Shown here: one piece after another, positions 34,126 to 46,269 of the stretch
Position numbering within the stretch: the stretch's first letter is position 1
How the letters are laid out: each line of letters starts with the position of its first letter
From: Acheta domesticus
Taxonomy: Eukaryota; Arthropoda; Insecta; Orthoptera; Gryllidae
DNA length: 64,000 nt
NCBI GenBank assembly: GCA_031308135.1
Contig: JAHLJT010009436.1
Coordinates: 223,110,899 to 223,174,898, forward strand
Reading direction: 5' to 3'
The notes under the pieces: generated by a model
Databases searched by the model: none
What the model saw: the letters and a program-made list of their open reading frames with translations, nothing else
Told to the model about the DNA's origin: nothing
Position numbers and translations under genes: made by a program

Positions 34126-36767
34126 TATAAATGCCTTGTTTTTTTGCACTATCGCCCAACTATTTAGGAAATATGAAAAAAAAATCACCAGCGTTCTGAG
34201 ATGAAGTTTTAAGTTTATTTTCGTGCCTGTGTCGGTGTTCTAAGACACAGTAAAACTGTTATTTATGTCACGAGTCCTATAAATGAGTCCTTTAAGACTG
34301 ATAGAGGACGAGTTGGGTACAGTGTGTTTTGTTATTTCTAGTTTATCGTATTCAAAATAAACTTTTATCAGTTTCATGAGAGATGTCATTATTCTCGGTT
34401 TTTCTGTAGCAAGGGTTGATGGTACTGGATGCTTTTTTTGTGATCAAACAGTTGAATGCTTTTTCTGCTTATGAAAGCTGATTAAAAAACATGTCCGTAA
34501 ATTTCGAAGTATAAGAAGGTATTTTCGTGCCAAATGATATTCTGGAGAATGATGCCAGATGATAAGCAGGAGTTGCAAGCTTCAGTTTGACGCCTTCTAA
34601 ATTTGTGACCACTCATGAGAAAGATTATGACTAATTTTGTGATTGGCGAATGAAAAGGTATGTTCGAGGCAAAACTAGCATAAAATTTTTAATTATCTGT
34701 ACCAAAATAGTTGTAAAAATAAATGTTGTTTACATTTAGTCACAAAAATTGTGTTTTGTGTCGTCATATTTAACCCACGATTTATGACCACTAATAAAAT
34801 CTAAACCCGAAAGTTCACTAAAATATTTTTAATGGACTCTCGAGCATTTTAATGACCGTTGCAGTGGACGCGCTCTTAAAGCGTTGTTTAGCTGGTTGGT
34901 TGCTAAGGGGCTAAGTGCATGTTTAACAACGTAAATGACAAAACCGTAATTTGTTGGTAAAGTTTTTTTTTATTGGGAACTCGCATTAAAAAAGGATTCA
35001 GAGGGAAACGAGCAATATAGCAACATAGAAGCTCTGGTAGGATATGTGTTAGCCGAGAGCTTTAAGGGATATGGCGTGGCCGAAGATTAAAATTTCAAAA
35101 TCTGTTGTAAATAATAATCTTCACAATGTTCTTTCATAAAAATAATATATTTCAATAATTACGGAAGGCGTCATAGTAGTATATTTACCTCTAATTACGG
35201 TTTTTCCTCCTTAGAGCAGAAACAGACATGTTGCACGTGACCATCCTTAAGTAATAAATTTATTATTATTAATGATAATAATAAAATAAATGGAAGAAGA
35301 AAATAATAACGAACGTCACTGTATTCTATTGAAATGCTTTTCACGTAAGTAAATCGTGTTACTTCCCAGAATGTATAGGCCTACTGTCACTCTTACCTAA
35401 AATTTCAAACGTGAATTTGAACTCAGTAAGTATTAAAAACATTAGGAATCAAAAGCTTTTTATTTATAATGACCTTAGGAATTCAAAAATACTACATTAG
35501 AGAGACCATGAATAATTTTGGGCAACTTCAGAATAAAAGTAAAAATTTGGTGAAATTTGAAAATATCGTGGTTCTGTTAATATTTGCTTGAGATACATAA
35601 TTTATGAATCAAAATTTATAGAGAATTTTATCATTAAAATTGTACCTATTTCTGGCTAAGATCAACCATTAAATAGTACATTATGAAACGATAATGTAAT
35701 GATGGGTATTAATACACGAGTGTGAAGTTTACGATACTCGCTCGTATCGTAATTTCACACTCGTGTATTAATACCCATTAATCGAGTTTTATACGGTACT
35801 TTTTCTACGACTTATGGTAACTTCTATAAGTTAAACTTCTCCACTGAATCGTTTCCTGTCAGTCGACACTCAAGATTCGGCCAAGGCCACCTAGCGGGCA
35901 CACCTCTACCCTACACGCACAGATGGCTTTGTTTTACCAGAGCGCTTGCGAGGGACTACGAAAGTTCCGGGATTAATATTCCGACGTCACCATTTTCGCA
36001 CTTTCTTTCCTTTCTTGAAATGTCAACATCACCAGAAAGAATCACCATTCACTTAATATTTTAAACTAAAGAATTGGCCGGGTTTTAAGGACAACCACAC
36101 GGCAGCAGCAAATAACACAAAATGACTCGCGTTCAGATCTTAAAGTCACTCAAATGTTCTCTGCAATAACTACCATTGCGCTAGTCAAATACGATCAAAG
36201 TGAAATTACAATCCAATTTATTTTAACTAATATTTCACGGAAAAATCACATTTTAATAAAATAAATTAAGAATGAGAAGCATAAAATAATATTAAATGCA
36301 ATTGTAATATACACACTCGAACGAAACATTTACTGCAAAGATTCTCAATGATTAATGAAGTGAAAATAATGGTTTGTAAGCGACTCTGTGATTGGTCAAG
36401 AACCTGTATCATAATGAAAACTGTATCGAAATGACCATCTTTATGCAACTGGTTGCAGTCATCCAATGACAGAATTATAGAATGGGAGTAGAAAAAACGT
36501 TATTACGCTAAAAACAAAAAAATGCACGAAATTGTTTTGGTTTTTAGCTACCAAAACTTTCCCGGAAGTATATCGAGGTGGAAACCTTAGGGTTTTCTTA
36601 CTAATAACAATATAAACAAAATAAAGAAATAAAATCTTCTACCTCACCTTTTGCGAGGCAAAATGACTTATCGACTGCACTATTTCTCCATTGTGGAATA
36701 CGTTTTCTTTCACAATACATCTGAAGAAGTAGCATCACAAGCAGTAGCAGTTTACATCTGAAGAGAG
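34126..36767. other. No gene recognised
   Basis: About 2.6 kb of AT-rich DNA with stops in all frames. Only the palindrome at 35702-35778 stands out. Confidence 0.5.
35702..35778. repeat. 77 bp near-perfect palindrome
   Basis: ATGGGTATTAATACACGAG on the left pairs with its complement on the right; an inner stem TACGATAC/GTATCGTA encloses a six-base loop. Probably the end or whole of a tiny foldback element. Confidence 0.75.
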
Positions 36768-36844
36768 AAATACATTTGTTATTGACTCATAAGCAGGACC
36801 TATTTATTTGTTAGCATCGAAGCAAAGCAGCACAAACTGTGTTT
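36768..36844 (+). repeat. Dispersed ~77 bp repeat, copy 1
   Basis: Matches 45046-45121 (TTATTGACTCATAAGCAGGACC-type core, positions 36779-36800) with few differences. Function unknown. Confidence 0.65.
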
Positions 36845-37022
36845 AAAAGAAGACATGCACTACCAATTATGTAGTAGCAGAGGTTTGTAAATATCTGATT
36901 GAATGATTGAGTGAAAAACTTCAAATTTTGGTTGAATTTAAAGAGAAAATAATATCTGAATCACTTCCGTGATGGTAACTGATATTTTGTGGTAATCCAT
37001 AATTGTAATTGGAGGTAAGGGA

Positions 37023-37246
37023 TAATCAACCACAATTTTTAAGTTTATATTATTTATTAATACAACGTATGCCAAAGTCACCTTCGGGATTAAAATTTCC
37101 TAGCTTCAGTGGGTCTCTAGCAACGAACTTTTTCTTTCCGTTTGTTGCTAGAGACCCACTGAAGTTGGGAAATTTTAATCCCGAAAGTGACTTTGGGCGT
37201 ATGTTATATTAATAAATAATATAAACTTAAAAATTGTGGTTGATTA
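37023..37246. repeat. 224 bp near-perfect inverted repeat (foldback MITE)
   Basis: The left arm from TAATCAACCACAATTTTTAA pairs with the right arm ending in its complement. The arms are about 105 bp with a loop of about 11 bases at TTTTTCTTTCC. One ORF runs through it only because of the symmetry. Confidence 0.85.
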
Positions 37247-38670
37247 CACTGGTCAACACTCATTTTCTTGCCAAACAATTTAAAGCGATTTTAGGGTATG
37301 TTTAATGCACAGATTCCAAATATGACATTGGTTTTGGTAGATTGGCTCTAGTTTTTGAGATAATGAAAATCTCATCGAAAAGTAGTATTTTATTTTGAGT
37401 ACAGGCTATTCGTAAATTGCATAAAACTTGAACTAAATGTAACTAGATATGCCTATTTATACAAAATTAAACTCTTGAAATATTTAATATTAGTAGAGTC
37501 AATATATTTATATTTACAGCCTGCAAATAATCACAAAACATTGTATAATATTCTGTTATGTAGCAAATCAGGACAATCACGTTGATGGCTCCAGTAGTAA
37601 TATGTCATTGTGTCTATTCCATCTGTTCTGATATCTAACTTCCAATACTGTTTTTTCTTAATGGATCCACTCGGTTTGTTCCTCACACATATTGCCAAGA
37701 TTTTCTGGAAATTTGTCTAGATGGCTATGGAGATAGTGTACTGTGTGATATACCAAAATATATAATATTTTGTTAATAATATTGGTTGTAAATGGGGTGG
37801 ACAAAAGGGTATGCAAATGGCGATATACAGCCTTAGCAACGCCGGTGCAGTGGGTGGCAAGGTCAACAACTGCAGTCAGGCCTTGAAGAGATGGGGGCGC
37901 TGGCTAGATAGACAAATAAAATAATGTGTGATTGGTCTGAAAAGGAATGACTGTCGGGGGCGTGGGTACTTGGTTTGATAAGAGATGAATGGATTGGCTA
38001 AGGGAGAATAGACTGTCTAATTTTGTCGTTTTGTTTTAAAAAAGAGAAACGAAGGACGGATACCGAAGCGTTGAGGGCGAAAGAACAGGGAGAACTGGAC
38101 ATTCTGATAGTGGTCGTCGAGTAGTAAAGATCGCTCGCGATATCAACGTTAATGAAGTAGGACTTGTAAGCTTCGAGTGAGACTCAATAGTTTTTCGGAA
38201 TCTGGAAGTTGATGTGCAACGGGAAGTTCGATTAGGACTTTGAAAGTTTTATATATATTGCGGTTTTGGACTTTAATATTTTACCACTAGTTGGAGGAGA
38301 CTAAGAACTCTGAATAGCAATTAAGAACCGGTAGATATTCTAGTCAGTGAGGGCTGGATGCGTCGGCAACGTCGCAAGATTAGAAGAGAGAAGCGGAACT
38401 TGGGATCGCCTACATTCAAGTGAGAAGAGACTGCGGGGCGTCGGCGACCAAGACGGTAAATAATTACTGCAGTACAAAAGATATATATCTTAAAACGAGG
38501 TCATGACCTAAGGACAAGACAATTGTTAATATTGTTAAATAAATTGTTGCATTTTTTTCTTTTGGAAATGAAAAGATTTTCATTTAGTCAATCAAAATTG
38601 TTAAATAGCTAGAAATAGATAATTATTCCCTTTCAGATTCCTCGCCATACTGTACAGTTGGCAGATCAAG
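37247..38670. other. No gene; possible LTR-like segment
   Basis: 37788-38560 is richer in G, contains a TATATAT motif near 38251 and AATAAA near 38538, and resembles U3-R-U5 composition. No paired termini were found, so it is not called as an LTR. Confidence 0.3.
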
Positions 38671-38927
38671 TATACTGCGATTTTTGTAGGAAGAGCTCTC
38701 AAGATAACTCAAATCCCATCTTCGCGATGGAATATGTCACGGCATTTCGCGTCTTTTCTCGATCTTGCCGATAGAAGTCGCATGATCGCAAGCACTGCTT
38801 CATACGGTCGCGATCGTGCGAAATCTAGCGGAACGACTGTGAATGATACGAAATGCCGTGACATATTCCATCGCGAAGATGGGATTTGAGTTATCTTCAG
38901 AGCTCTTCCTACAAAAATCGCAGTATA
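38671..38927. mobile_element. 257 bp MITE with ~80 bp inverted repeats and TA flanks
   Basis: TATACTGCGATTTTTGTAGG at the left is mirrored at the right end (CAAAAATCGCAGTATA). Arms extend to CATTTCG / CGAAATG. TA at both edges suits a mariner-type target. The ~100 bp centre is non-coding. Confidence 0.8.
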
Positions 38928-39178
38928 ATCCGCTATCTAGGCGATAACGATTATCCATAACGGGACCCATTGACCCAGCTAGCCGGCCAGCTTTCTTTTA
39001 GTCAGGATACATTTGTTGAAATTAGCTGTGGAAGCATTGGTCATTTTTAATTAACGTAACCTGTTCCTGGCGCCCAAAAGTTTAATATAAATTCGGAACG
39101 GGTCACGATTATAACCATCTTATATGAATGATGCCAACAATCTCGTAAGAGTCTATGACGAGACGTTGTTGGAACATT

Positions 39179-39938
39179 TCAGTACCTTATGCTCATAGTT
39201 GCGCCCAAATTTTGAAAGTTTAAAAGAAAGTCTGGCACCATTTTTGGATAATTTTCTGTTTTATGATCACCAAAAAAGTTCTTGACAACTATGACAATGT
39301 CTGTACCAAAAACCAGTAACGTGTTATTTTCGCTTTCAGTGTCACGCATTTCTTTTAGTCAGGATGCTAAAAGATCACCTGCTTTGTTTGGCAAACTGAG
39401 GTCACGTATTAAATCATTGAGCTTATTTTGGGAGAAGTTCTCTTTTGTAACAATACTTCCATCGTATTCACGGCCACTGCCAACTCTTGAATTGCACTCC
39501 AGAATCTGTATATCCTCAATATCAGACACAGGACTTCCAGTGAGTGTGGTGAACATCAGGTCCATGTGGTACAGGTCGCTTTGCTGATTCCAAATCAGGG
39601 TTATTCCTGTTCTTTTTCTTGTAACGACTGAAGGCTTTTACATTTACAGAACACAAATAACGATCATCATCATGATTTTAGGGCTCTCACCATACCATCA
39701 GTACACCAAATTTTAAACTCTTCGGTTTTCCACTGACGGAGACACACCACCCAAGTTTTGTATACCACATAAGGAGCCCACGACTTGTCTTGATCATCCA
39801 GTTTTATACCAAAATATGTTTCATATATTTTTCTCCAAAGTTTGTAATATTTCTTTTATGTTTTTGTAGCGTAAATTTCCCACAAATGTAGTCAAATACA
39901 GTAAAGTCGTTCAAACAAGGTCTTCCTGAAGAACTCAT
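39179..39938 (-). pseudogene. Decayed arthropod repeat-associated ORF
   Basis: From the ATG at 39938: MSSSGRPCLNDFTVFDYIC, then after a frame change a DDQDKSWAPYVVYKTW block, the region around FCKCKSL, and a later frame with NKLNDLIRDLSLPNKAGDLL (39359-39565). The last frame continues past one TGA to 39179. Blocks of the form DQDKxWAPH and LNDLVRDLxLPK are recalled from a family repeatedly predicted in arthropod genomes and thought to be transposon-derived. The Cys positions expected after WAPH are changed here. Several stops; function unknown. Confidence 0.45.
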
Positions 39939-41221
39939 TGTTTTGTAACAAAAGAAAATGTATTAATAAAACGAAGCTCAACTAAAGTATCCTGAAAATA
40001 ATGCGATATTCAATGTTTAAAATGAAAAAAGATTGTTGTGTTTTGTGTTGTATAAAGATAGATATTTGCATTAAATGCTATGCGTTTTTTGATCGTATCA
40101 TTCATTACATAGTTCATAGCACAAAAACTAGAACCAATTCAATGAAACTAATGACATATCTGGATTCAGCGTACCCGATTTACTGTAAATTCGTTGAAAA
40201 ATCCTGGGCAAGTGAAAAAAAGTTATTTTTTGTTGAGCAGTGTTATCCCTTATCTCCAATTACAATATCTGAATCAATGCATTTAAGAATTTACACTATC
40301 AAAATTATTTGAGATTCAAAAAATGCATGTTTTCATAAATTATTTTTATTCTATAACCACACTATCTCATAAAATTACTGAAGACACCAGAGAAAGCTCC
40401 ACAAATTTAAGTTCAGCGCTGGAGCCACCAATATTTGATTCGCAAGGTTATGCTACTCCCAAATGGTTGCATGGAGTAAGCAACAAGAATAAGATCTCAT
40501 GGTTGTGATTTTTCATGCTGACCATGAAGTTTGCTGCTTGTTTTCTTAAGCATCAGGTTGTAGAAGAAGCACTTAAGAAATGTGATCAACTGATTTAAAA
40601 ATTCTGATCACATAGGAATCGATATAGGAATACACATCTGTATCAATTTTCAATTTTTTTGGAGCATGTGAGCATATTTTATTTCACTGACTGATAACTT
40701 TAGTGGTACCCATGTTTTTCTCTAAATTTGATGGGTCTCCTTGAAAACAACACAACCAATCTATAATTATACAATTATACGAATGACTCAGTTATTTACT
40801 ATTTTCCCTTATACTTCCTTGTAGAAATGACTGAAAAGAGAGTTAAAATCTCTTACTTTTGCGGCACCCCAAATGAGACAAACACTCATTATTACTTCCA
40901 CTCCATTCATCAAAGCAAGACAAGCCACCAAGTTGCCAACAGTTTTCGAAGCCTCTGGTGGGTTCCCAGGACAAACCCGTAATACCCCAATTCTCTCTAT
41001 AAAGAAGTTCTCAATGTCAAATGCAAGTAAGGTTTTTTCTATTTCATTCATTACAAATGTATGATATTGTGATTATTTGAAAAAAAAAAACATAATTTTT
41101 TCAGAGAGTTGGAATTATTTCATTCCATAAGAAGTTTTTCATTTTATTGCACTAATACTATTATGAACAAAACAGTAACTTATTTATCATCATACAATAA
41201 TGCAGTATCAATTTTATGCTC
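39939..41221. other. No confirmed gene
   Basis: Open frames 40001-40312 and 40323-40508 show no domain and unconvincing composition. One possible exon is listed at 40857-40996. Confidence 0.4.
40857..40996 (-). other. Possible host-gene exon encoding a membrane segment
   Basis: On the minus strand an open frame holds GNLVACLALMNGVEVIMSVC, a plausible membrane helix, followed by LIWGAAK and a good splice donor, AAA/GTAAGA (40857/40856). A weak acceptor (TTCTTTATAG) lies at about 40997. Helix-WGA-K followed by a splice site recalls small four-helix insect membrane proteins, but this is only a resemblance. No neighbouring exon was found. Confidence 0.2.
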
Positions 41222-43039
41222 GGGTCAATCCATTTTAAGTGGTCCAGAATTTAATAAATTGGTCGCTCGACCATCACGAAAAAATTTCATATTTTGTACA
41301 TAAATTACCTTATGTTTTGGCTGTTCAAAACCGTCTTTAACTTTTTTTTATTGTCCCTGGTTTACAAATGGCGGCCATTTTTGTTTCGCGCCGTGCGCCA
41401 TTTTTCCCGTTCGCAGACATTTACTCTTTCCTAAATTGCTCAGCTCTCGGTTGCTCTAGCAGTCTAGAATAAAAAAGCATTCGATTCAGCATACTCTGGC
41501 CTGCAAATCGAAATATTATTTACCTGTTTTCTATGTTTTTATTTGGGAAATATTTGCAACCAAATCTATGGAACGCGAATGAACGAAATTCGATTTTCAG
41601 AGAGTAATTTTTCAAAGAAGTAATAGAATCTAAGCCTTAATTTTTTCTGTGATTTTACACACAACAGTATAGTTACTTTTTGTAAAATATCATTGGTATA
41701 TAACATTGATATATAACCCTTGAAAATTACATCCTCTTAAAAATTGGAATTTTGGATTTTTTCCCACTTTTTAACAGTAATATCTCTGTTGGGGGACCAG
41801 ATAAAAATCTAAAAATTGCACACATGCTAGATCGCTATCATACCAAACATTAGTACAAATTACAACTTTTAGATTTAACTCGAAGTATTTTTAAAAAAAT
41901 TGAAAACTTACGAAAAAAAGGCTTCATTTCACCATTCAGGATACTTTGTACCAAGTAGTAATCACATTATTTTGAAGCTATTTTAAACTAAAATCTACAT
42001 TGATTTAAAATAATTAATTATACTTAATAATTAATATACATAAAAGTGGCCTAATATATAATTTTCAATATTACGTATACTTTACTCTAAACAAACTTAC
42101 AATTTGACATCTATGTCCGTAATTGAAAAATGGTTATCTTGATTTTGAAATCTGAACCGCTTAAAACAAAAATTATTTATAAAATACAACAAATAGATAA
42201 ATTCGGCGTTTTGTTTATGTTTTCGCGTTTAAATTTGCCATTCCGCTTACTATTTCTGAATGTTTCTGCAGAAATACGGACGGTCGCACCGTATTTCTTA
42301 GTGAAAATAACGTGACTGAATTCAGAGAAAATTCAAGAGAATCAGTAGATATTAGACCAGTGCAGTTTAGGATAGCAGAGTCGAAACTACTGCCAAACTT
42401 GACTCCGCACCTCTGATTATTTCTTAGAATATCAACAACCGAAGATTCGTGTATCTGACAGAACCAACGCGGTGGGCCGAGGATTTAACACACTATGTAA
42501 ATCACACTGGTCTTCCCTTTCGTCAAAACGTGTTAATCTGTGCCTTTGTACACAATTGTGTGATCGTTTATAAAAATGGAGCGTGATTGCTGTATCGGTG
42601 ATATTACTAATGAAGTTGGCCGTAAAACTTTGATATTTTTCCTAAGGACATTACGTCAATTGAAGACTGATGTAGAGGAGAATGTTGTTTTCATTAAGGA
42701 ATAATTGTGATATCACATCTCTCTGTAAGTATCAAGAGATAAAATACGAACAAAAATTTGATCTCTTTGGCCAGTCTTTTTCAAATCCTTACAAAAATAA
42801 TAAAAAGTCTTTATGAAAAGTTTTGAGGGAAATAACTTTGGCTTGCCCAACTAACATGAAAAAAACTTTCGGACAATCTTATACCAGGGAAATGATTGTG
42901 TCCATCATGTTATTCTAAAATTCAGTTGCGATCATTGCATCTAAGGAGTACTGTGCGACTGTTCGTATCTCTGCAGAAACCTTCAGAAATATAAGTAGAT
43001 TGGCAAATTTAAGCGCAAAAACATAAACAAAAAGCTAAA

Positions 43040-43898
43040 TTGAAATGAATAATGAAAAAATGCCTTCCACGTGATTCCTGCAAGCCTCTTTTCATTGAGC
43101 TGGGAATCCTACCATTGCCTTGTCTATTTATTTACGAATCTGTAATATTTGTCAAATATGACCTACTTAACGGAGGGAACATATTTTCATGCAATATTGA
43201 TATTTATAATTACAAAACACGCCGTAGAAATCACGTGCATCAAGTGTCAGTATCAACAGCTCAGTACAAGAAATCAACATACAATACATGTACGTTACTT
43301 TACAACGCATTGCCAGATGACATAAAACAATTAAAGTTGGTACACAAATTTAAGTTAAAAGTAAAATCTTTTCTGCTGCAAAACTGTTTCTATACAATTA
43401 GAGACTATACTGATCGTGAAAAAGAAAAATAATGTTTAATGTAACAAAACAAAGATATATAATGAATTAGTTTATGTTTGCATTGTATACATTTAAAAAT
43501 ATTTAATAAGCCTGTAACAAGTAATGTACTTCAGCTTCCGGGTCAATGACCCCCATCTCGATCAGGTTTTTGTCCAGTTTCCCTGATCCATTGAGCAAAT
43601 GCTGAGATGGCCCCTTGTTTTGCTTCTGGACGTAAATGTAGCTTCACTGTGCGCACGTTTTGTTGAGCACTCCTTTTGCTTGTAGTTCATTTACAATTGA
43701 AATTGATTTTCTATAACTCGGGAAAAAACATTTTTCAAATATCTTTATTTTTCTAAAATAATTATTTTCTAAATTCGTTTGTTCTTTTTTTAAATTCTGG
43801 CCCTCAAGAAAATGTGTGCAGATAAATTTCCTTCCCCACACGTCATATACAGTTTTTACTGTTTTTTGACAAATAAATAAATAAGTAAATAAATAAAA
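43040..43898 (+). mobile_element. 5'-truncated CR1-like LINE nested in the foldback arm
   Basis: Holds the end of ORF2, a 3' UTR, the hairpin at 43842-43870 and the (AAAT)n tail at 43871-43898. AAATT occurs at both junctions (about 43034-43039 and 43897-43901), consistent with a short target duplication. Comparison with the intact left arm fixes the insertion point. Confidence 0.75.
43052..43432 (+). pseudogene. C-terminus of CR1/L2-like ORF2
   Basis: LGILPLPCLFIYESVIFVKY, then NYKTRRRNHVHQVSVSTAQY, ALPDDIKQLK and FKLKVKSFLLQNCFY match the conserved tail that follows the RT in CR1/L2/Jockey-type LINEs. The enzymatic part is missing through 5' truncation. The frame itself is open to its natural stop, suggesting a young insertion. 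Confidence 0.75.
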
Positions 43899-44861
43899 TT
43901 TATTTATTTGTTGTATTTTATAAATAATTTTTGTTTTAAGCGGTTCAGATTTCAAAATCAAGATAACCATTTTTCAATTATGGACGTAGATGTCAAATTG
44001 TAAGTTTGTTTAGAGTAAAGTATACGTAATATTGAAAATTATATATTAGGCCACTTTTATGTGTATTAATTATTAAATATAATTAATTATTTTAAATCAA
44101 TGTAGATTTTAGTTTAAAATAGCTTCAAAATAATGTGATTACTACTTGGCACAAAGTATCCTGAATGGGGAAATGAAACCTTTTTTTCGTAAGTTTTCAA
44201 TTTTTTAAAAAATACTTCGAGTTAAATCTAAAAGTTGTAATTTGTACTGATGTTTGGTATGATAGCGATCTAACATGTGTGCAATTTTTAGATTTTTATC
44301 TGGTCCCCCAACAGAGATATTACTGTTAAAAAGTGGGAAAAAATCCAAAATTCCAATTTTCAAGAGGATGTAATTTTCAAGGGGTACGTTATATACCAAT
44401 GATATTTTACAAAAAGTAACTATGTTGTGTGTAAAAGCACAGAAAAAATTAAGGCTTAGATTCTATTACTTCTTTGAAAAATTACTCTCTGAAAATCGAA
44501 TTTCGTTCATTCGCGTTCCATAGATTTGGTTGCAAATATTTCCCAAATAAAAACATAGAAAACAGGTAAATAATATTTCGATTTGCAGGCCAGAGTATGC
44601 TGAATCGAATGCTTTTTTATTCTAGACTACTAGAGCAACCGAGAGCTGAGCAATTTAGGAAAGAGTAAATGTCTGCGAACGGGAAAAATGGCGCACGGCG
44701 CGAAACAAAAATGGCCGCCATTTGTAAACCAGGGACAATAAAAAAAGTTAAAGACGGTTTTGAACAGCCAAAACATAAGAAAATTTGTGTACAAAATATG
44801 AATTTTTTTCGAGATGGTCGAGCGACCAGTGCTGGGCCACTTAAAATGGATTGACCCGCTC

Positions 44862-46269
44862 AGCAAAAATATTTTTTCATTATGGCAGAAACCGTAACAA
44901 TCATTACAATGAACTTAATTTTGAAAGGATAGAGAAAAATTTACAAAATATAATTACGCAAACCACCGCAACTCGTCCTTAAAACTGTACTGGCATTTGC
45001 AGTGTAGATCAAACATGTTAATGCAACGGCCTGCAACAAAGGGAAAATACATTTATTATTGACTCATAAGCAGGACCTGTTTATTTGTTAGCATCAAATC
45101 ACAACAGCAAAAACTCTGTTTCACCCTTTCAGACCCGACGTCCAATGGGCTGGATACAACTTTCAATTGTTTTTCCTGACCCTTAATTGAGTCAGAATAG
45201 TTCGCGATTAATTACAATGCTTTTATTATTTCTTGCGAAGCTATTTAAAGGTTCATTGTTGTGATCGTCTACAAGAAACATTTTAGAGATAATTATTTCG
45301 CTGACGTGCGTCGTGTAATAATGTCGTCCATCGGTAAGATAAATTACTTCTTTGGTATTTCTAGTCCACTAATGATATTTTTCTTTGAAAAATAGTTAAC
45401 TTAAGAATTGAATTTCTATCTTATTTAATGTGTTAAGATTTTTCTTGAGTTTTTGCCTCGAAAATGCAATGCAATTTTCGTATCAACAGGGTTGTACAGT
45501 GGGTCTCAGTGGTTGCAATTAGCTGGAGCATGTTACCAATGCAAATTTGCTACATAAATTATAATTTTTATTAAGGTATACGTTTTTTAAACTTGAAAGA
45601 TCCTGATGACGTTGAATTAGTAGGAAAAAATTCAGCTGAATATTCTGATATTGAAGATTTTGAAGATTTGGGAAATGAAGAAGACGAAACATTATGATCT
45701 TCAGAAACCTCAAAGAGTTGGTAAAGCAAATGTTTATTCAAAGTAAATATTATTCCTTTAAAATACGTAGCAAAATACGAGTATAAAAAACGATTATCCC
45801 GTAGGTGGTGATACTGTGCGTCAAAATGAACTTGTAGATCATATAATTTTTAATAGTGAAGAATACGTAAATGATTGTCCTGGAAAGCCAGGTAATAAAG
45901 TCCTGTCAATTACTTTTGCAAAGATTTGCTCAGCGGCACACAATCTCAGATTTTTATGGTTGTGAAATCAACTTTGATTTAAGATTTTGAACGAGATGAC
46001 TGCATAAACGTGGTAAACAAGCATAAAATAAAATAAAATGGAATGATACATCATATGCATTTACGTGGCCTGCGTTTCAAAGTTGTTTTAGGTCTGAAGC
46101 CACGAAAGAACCTTTACGTCAACTTGAATATTTCAAGAAATATCCACAGGTTCCAAATAATGATGAGTGTACTGTAATACCCATGGGTTCGGATGTTTTG
46201 GAACACAACTATAGGATTAAATGTCTTCAAGGAGACAATATCCAGAGAGAGCTTTTTACTATCCCATAT
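44862..46269. other. Degenerate coding-like fragments, not identified
   Basis: 45591-45699 encodes an acidic stretch (NSAEYSDIEDFEDLGNEEDE). 45800-45965 includes VRQNELVDHIIFNSEEYVN and ITFAKICSAAHNLRFLW. 46040-46265 includes FTWPAFQSCFRSEATKEP and DECTVIPMGSDVLEHNY. Frames change between blocks, as in an old transposon or gene fragment. Also contains the second dispersed repeat (45046-45121). I do not recognise the family. Confidence 0.35.
45046..45121 (+). repeat. Dispersed ~77 bp repeat, copy 2
   Basis: Matches 36768-36844. Confidence 0.65.

Larger units (their letters stand above)
41222..44857. mobile_element. Large foldback element with ~1.1 kb inverted arms, interrupted by a LINE fragment
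   Basis: Outer ends GGGTCAATCCATTTTAAGTG and complement. The left arm (41222 to about 42320) matches, inverted, 44857 down to 43896 and then 43040 down to about 42905. The right arm is split by a CR1-like insertion at 43040-43895. Direct GCTC flanks both outer ends (41218-41221, 44858-44861), a possible 4 bp duplication. The ~580 bp centre has no transposase. Short ORFs in the arms are mirror images of each other and unlikely to be genes. Confidence 0.8.

Noticed and set aside
40001..40508. Two ORFs of 103 and 61 codons
   Set aside because: No domain, AT-driven composition, no splice or repeat support.
42130..43970. Matching short ORFs on opposite strands
   Set aside because: They are the same arm sequence of the foldback element read from each side, not a conserved gene pair.
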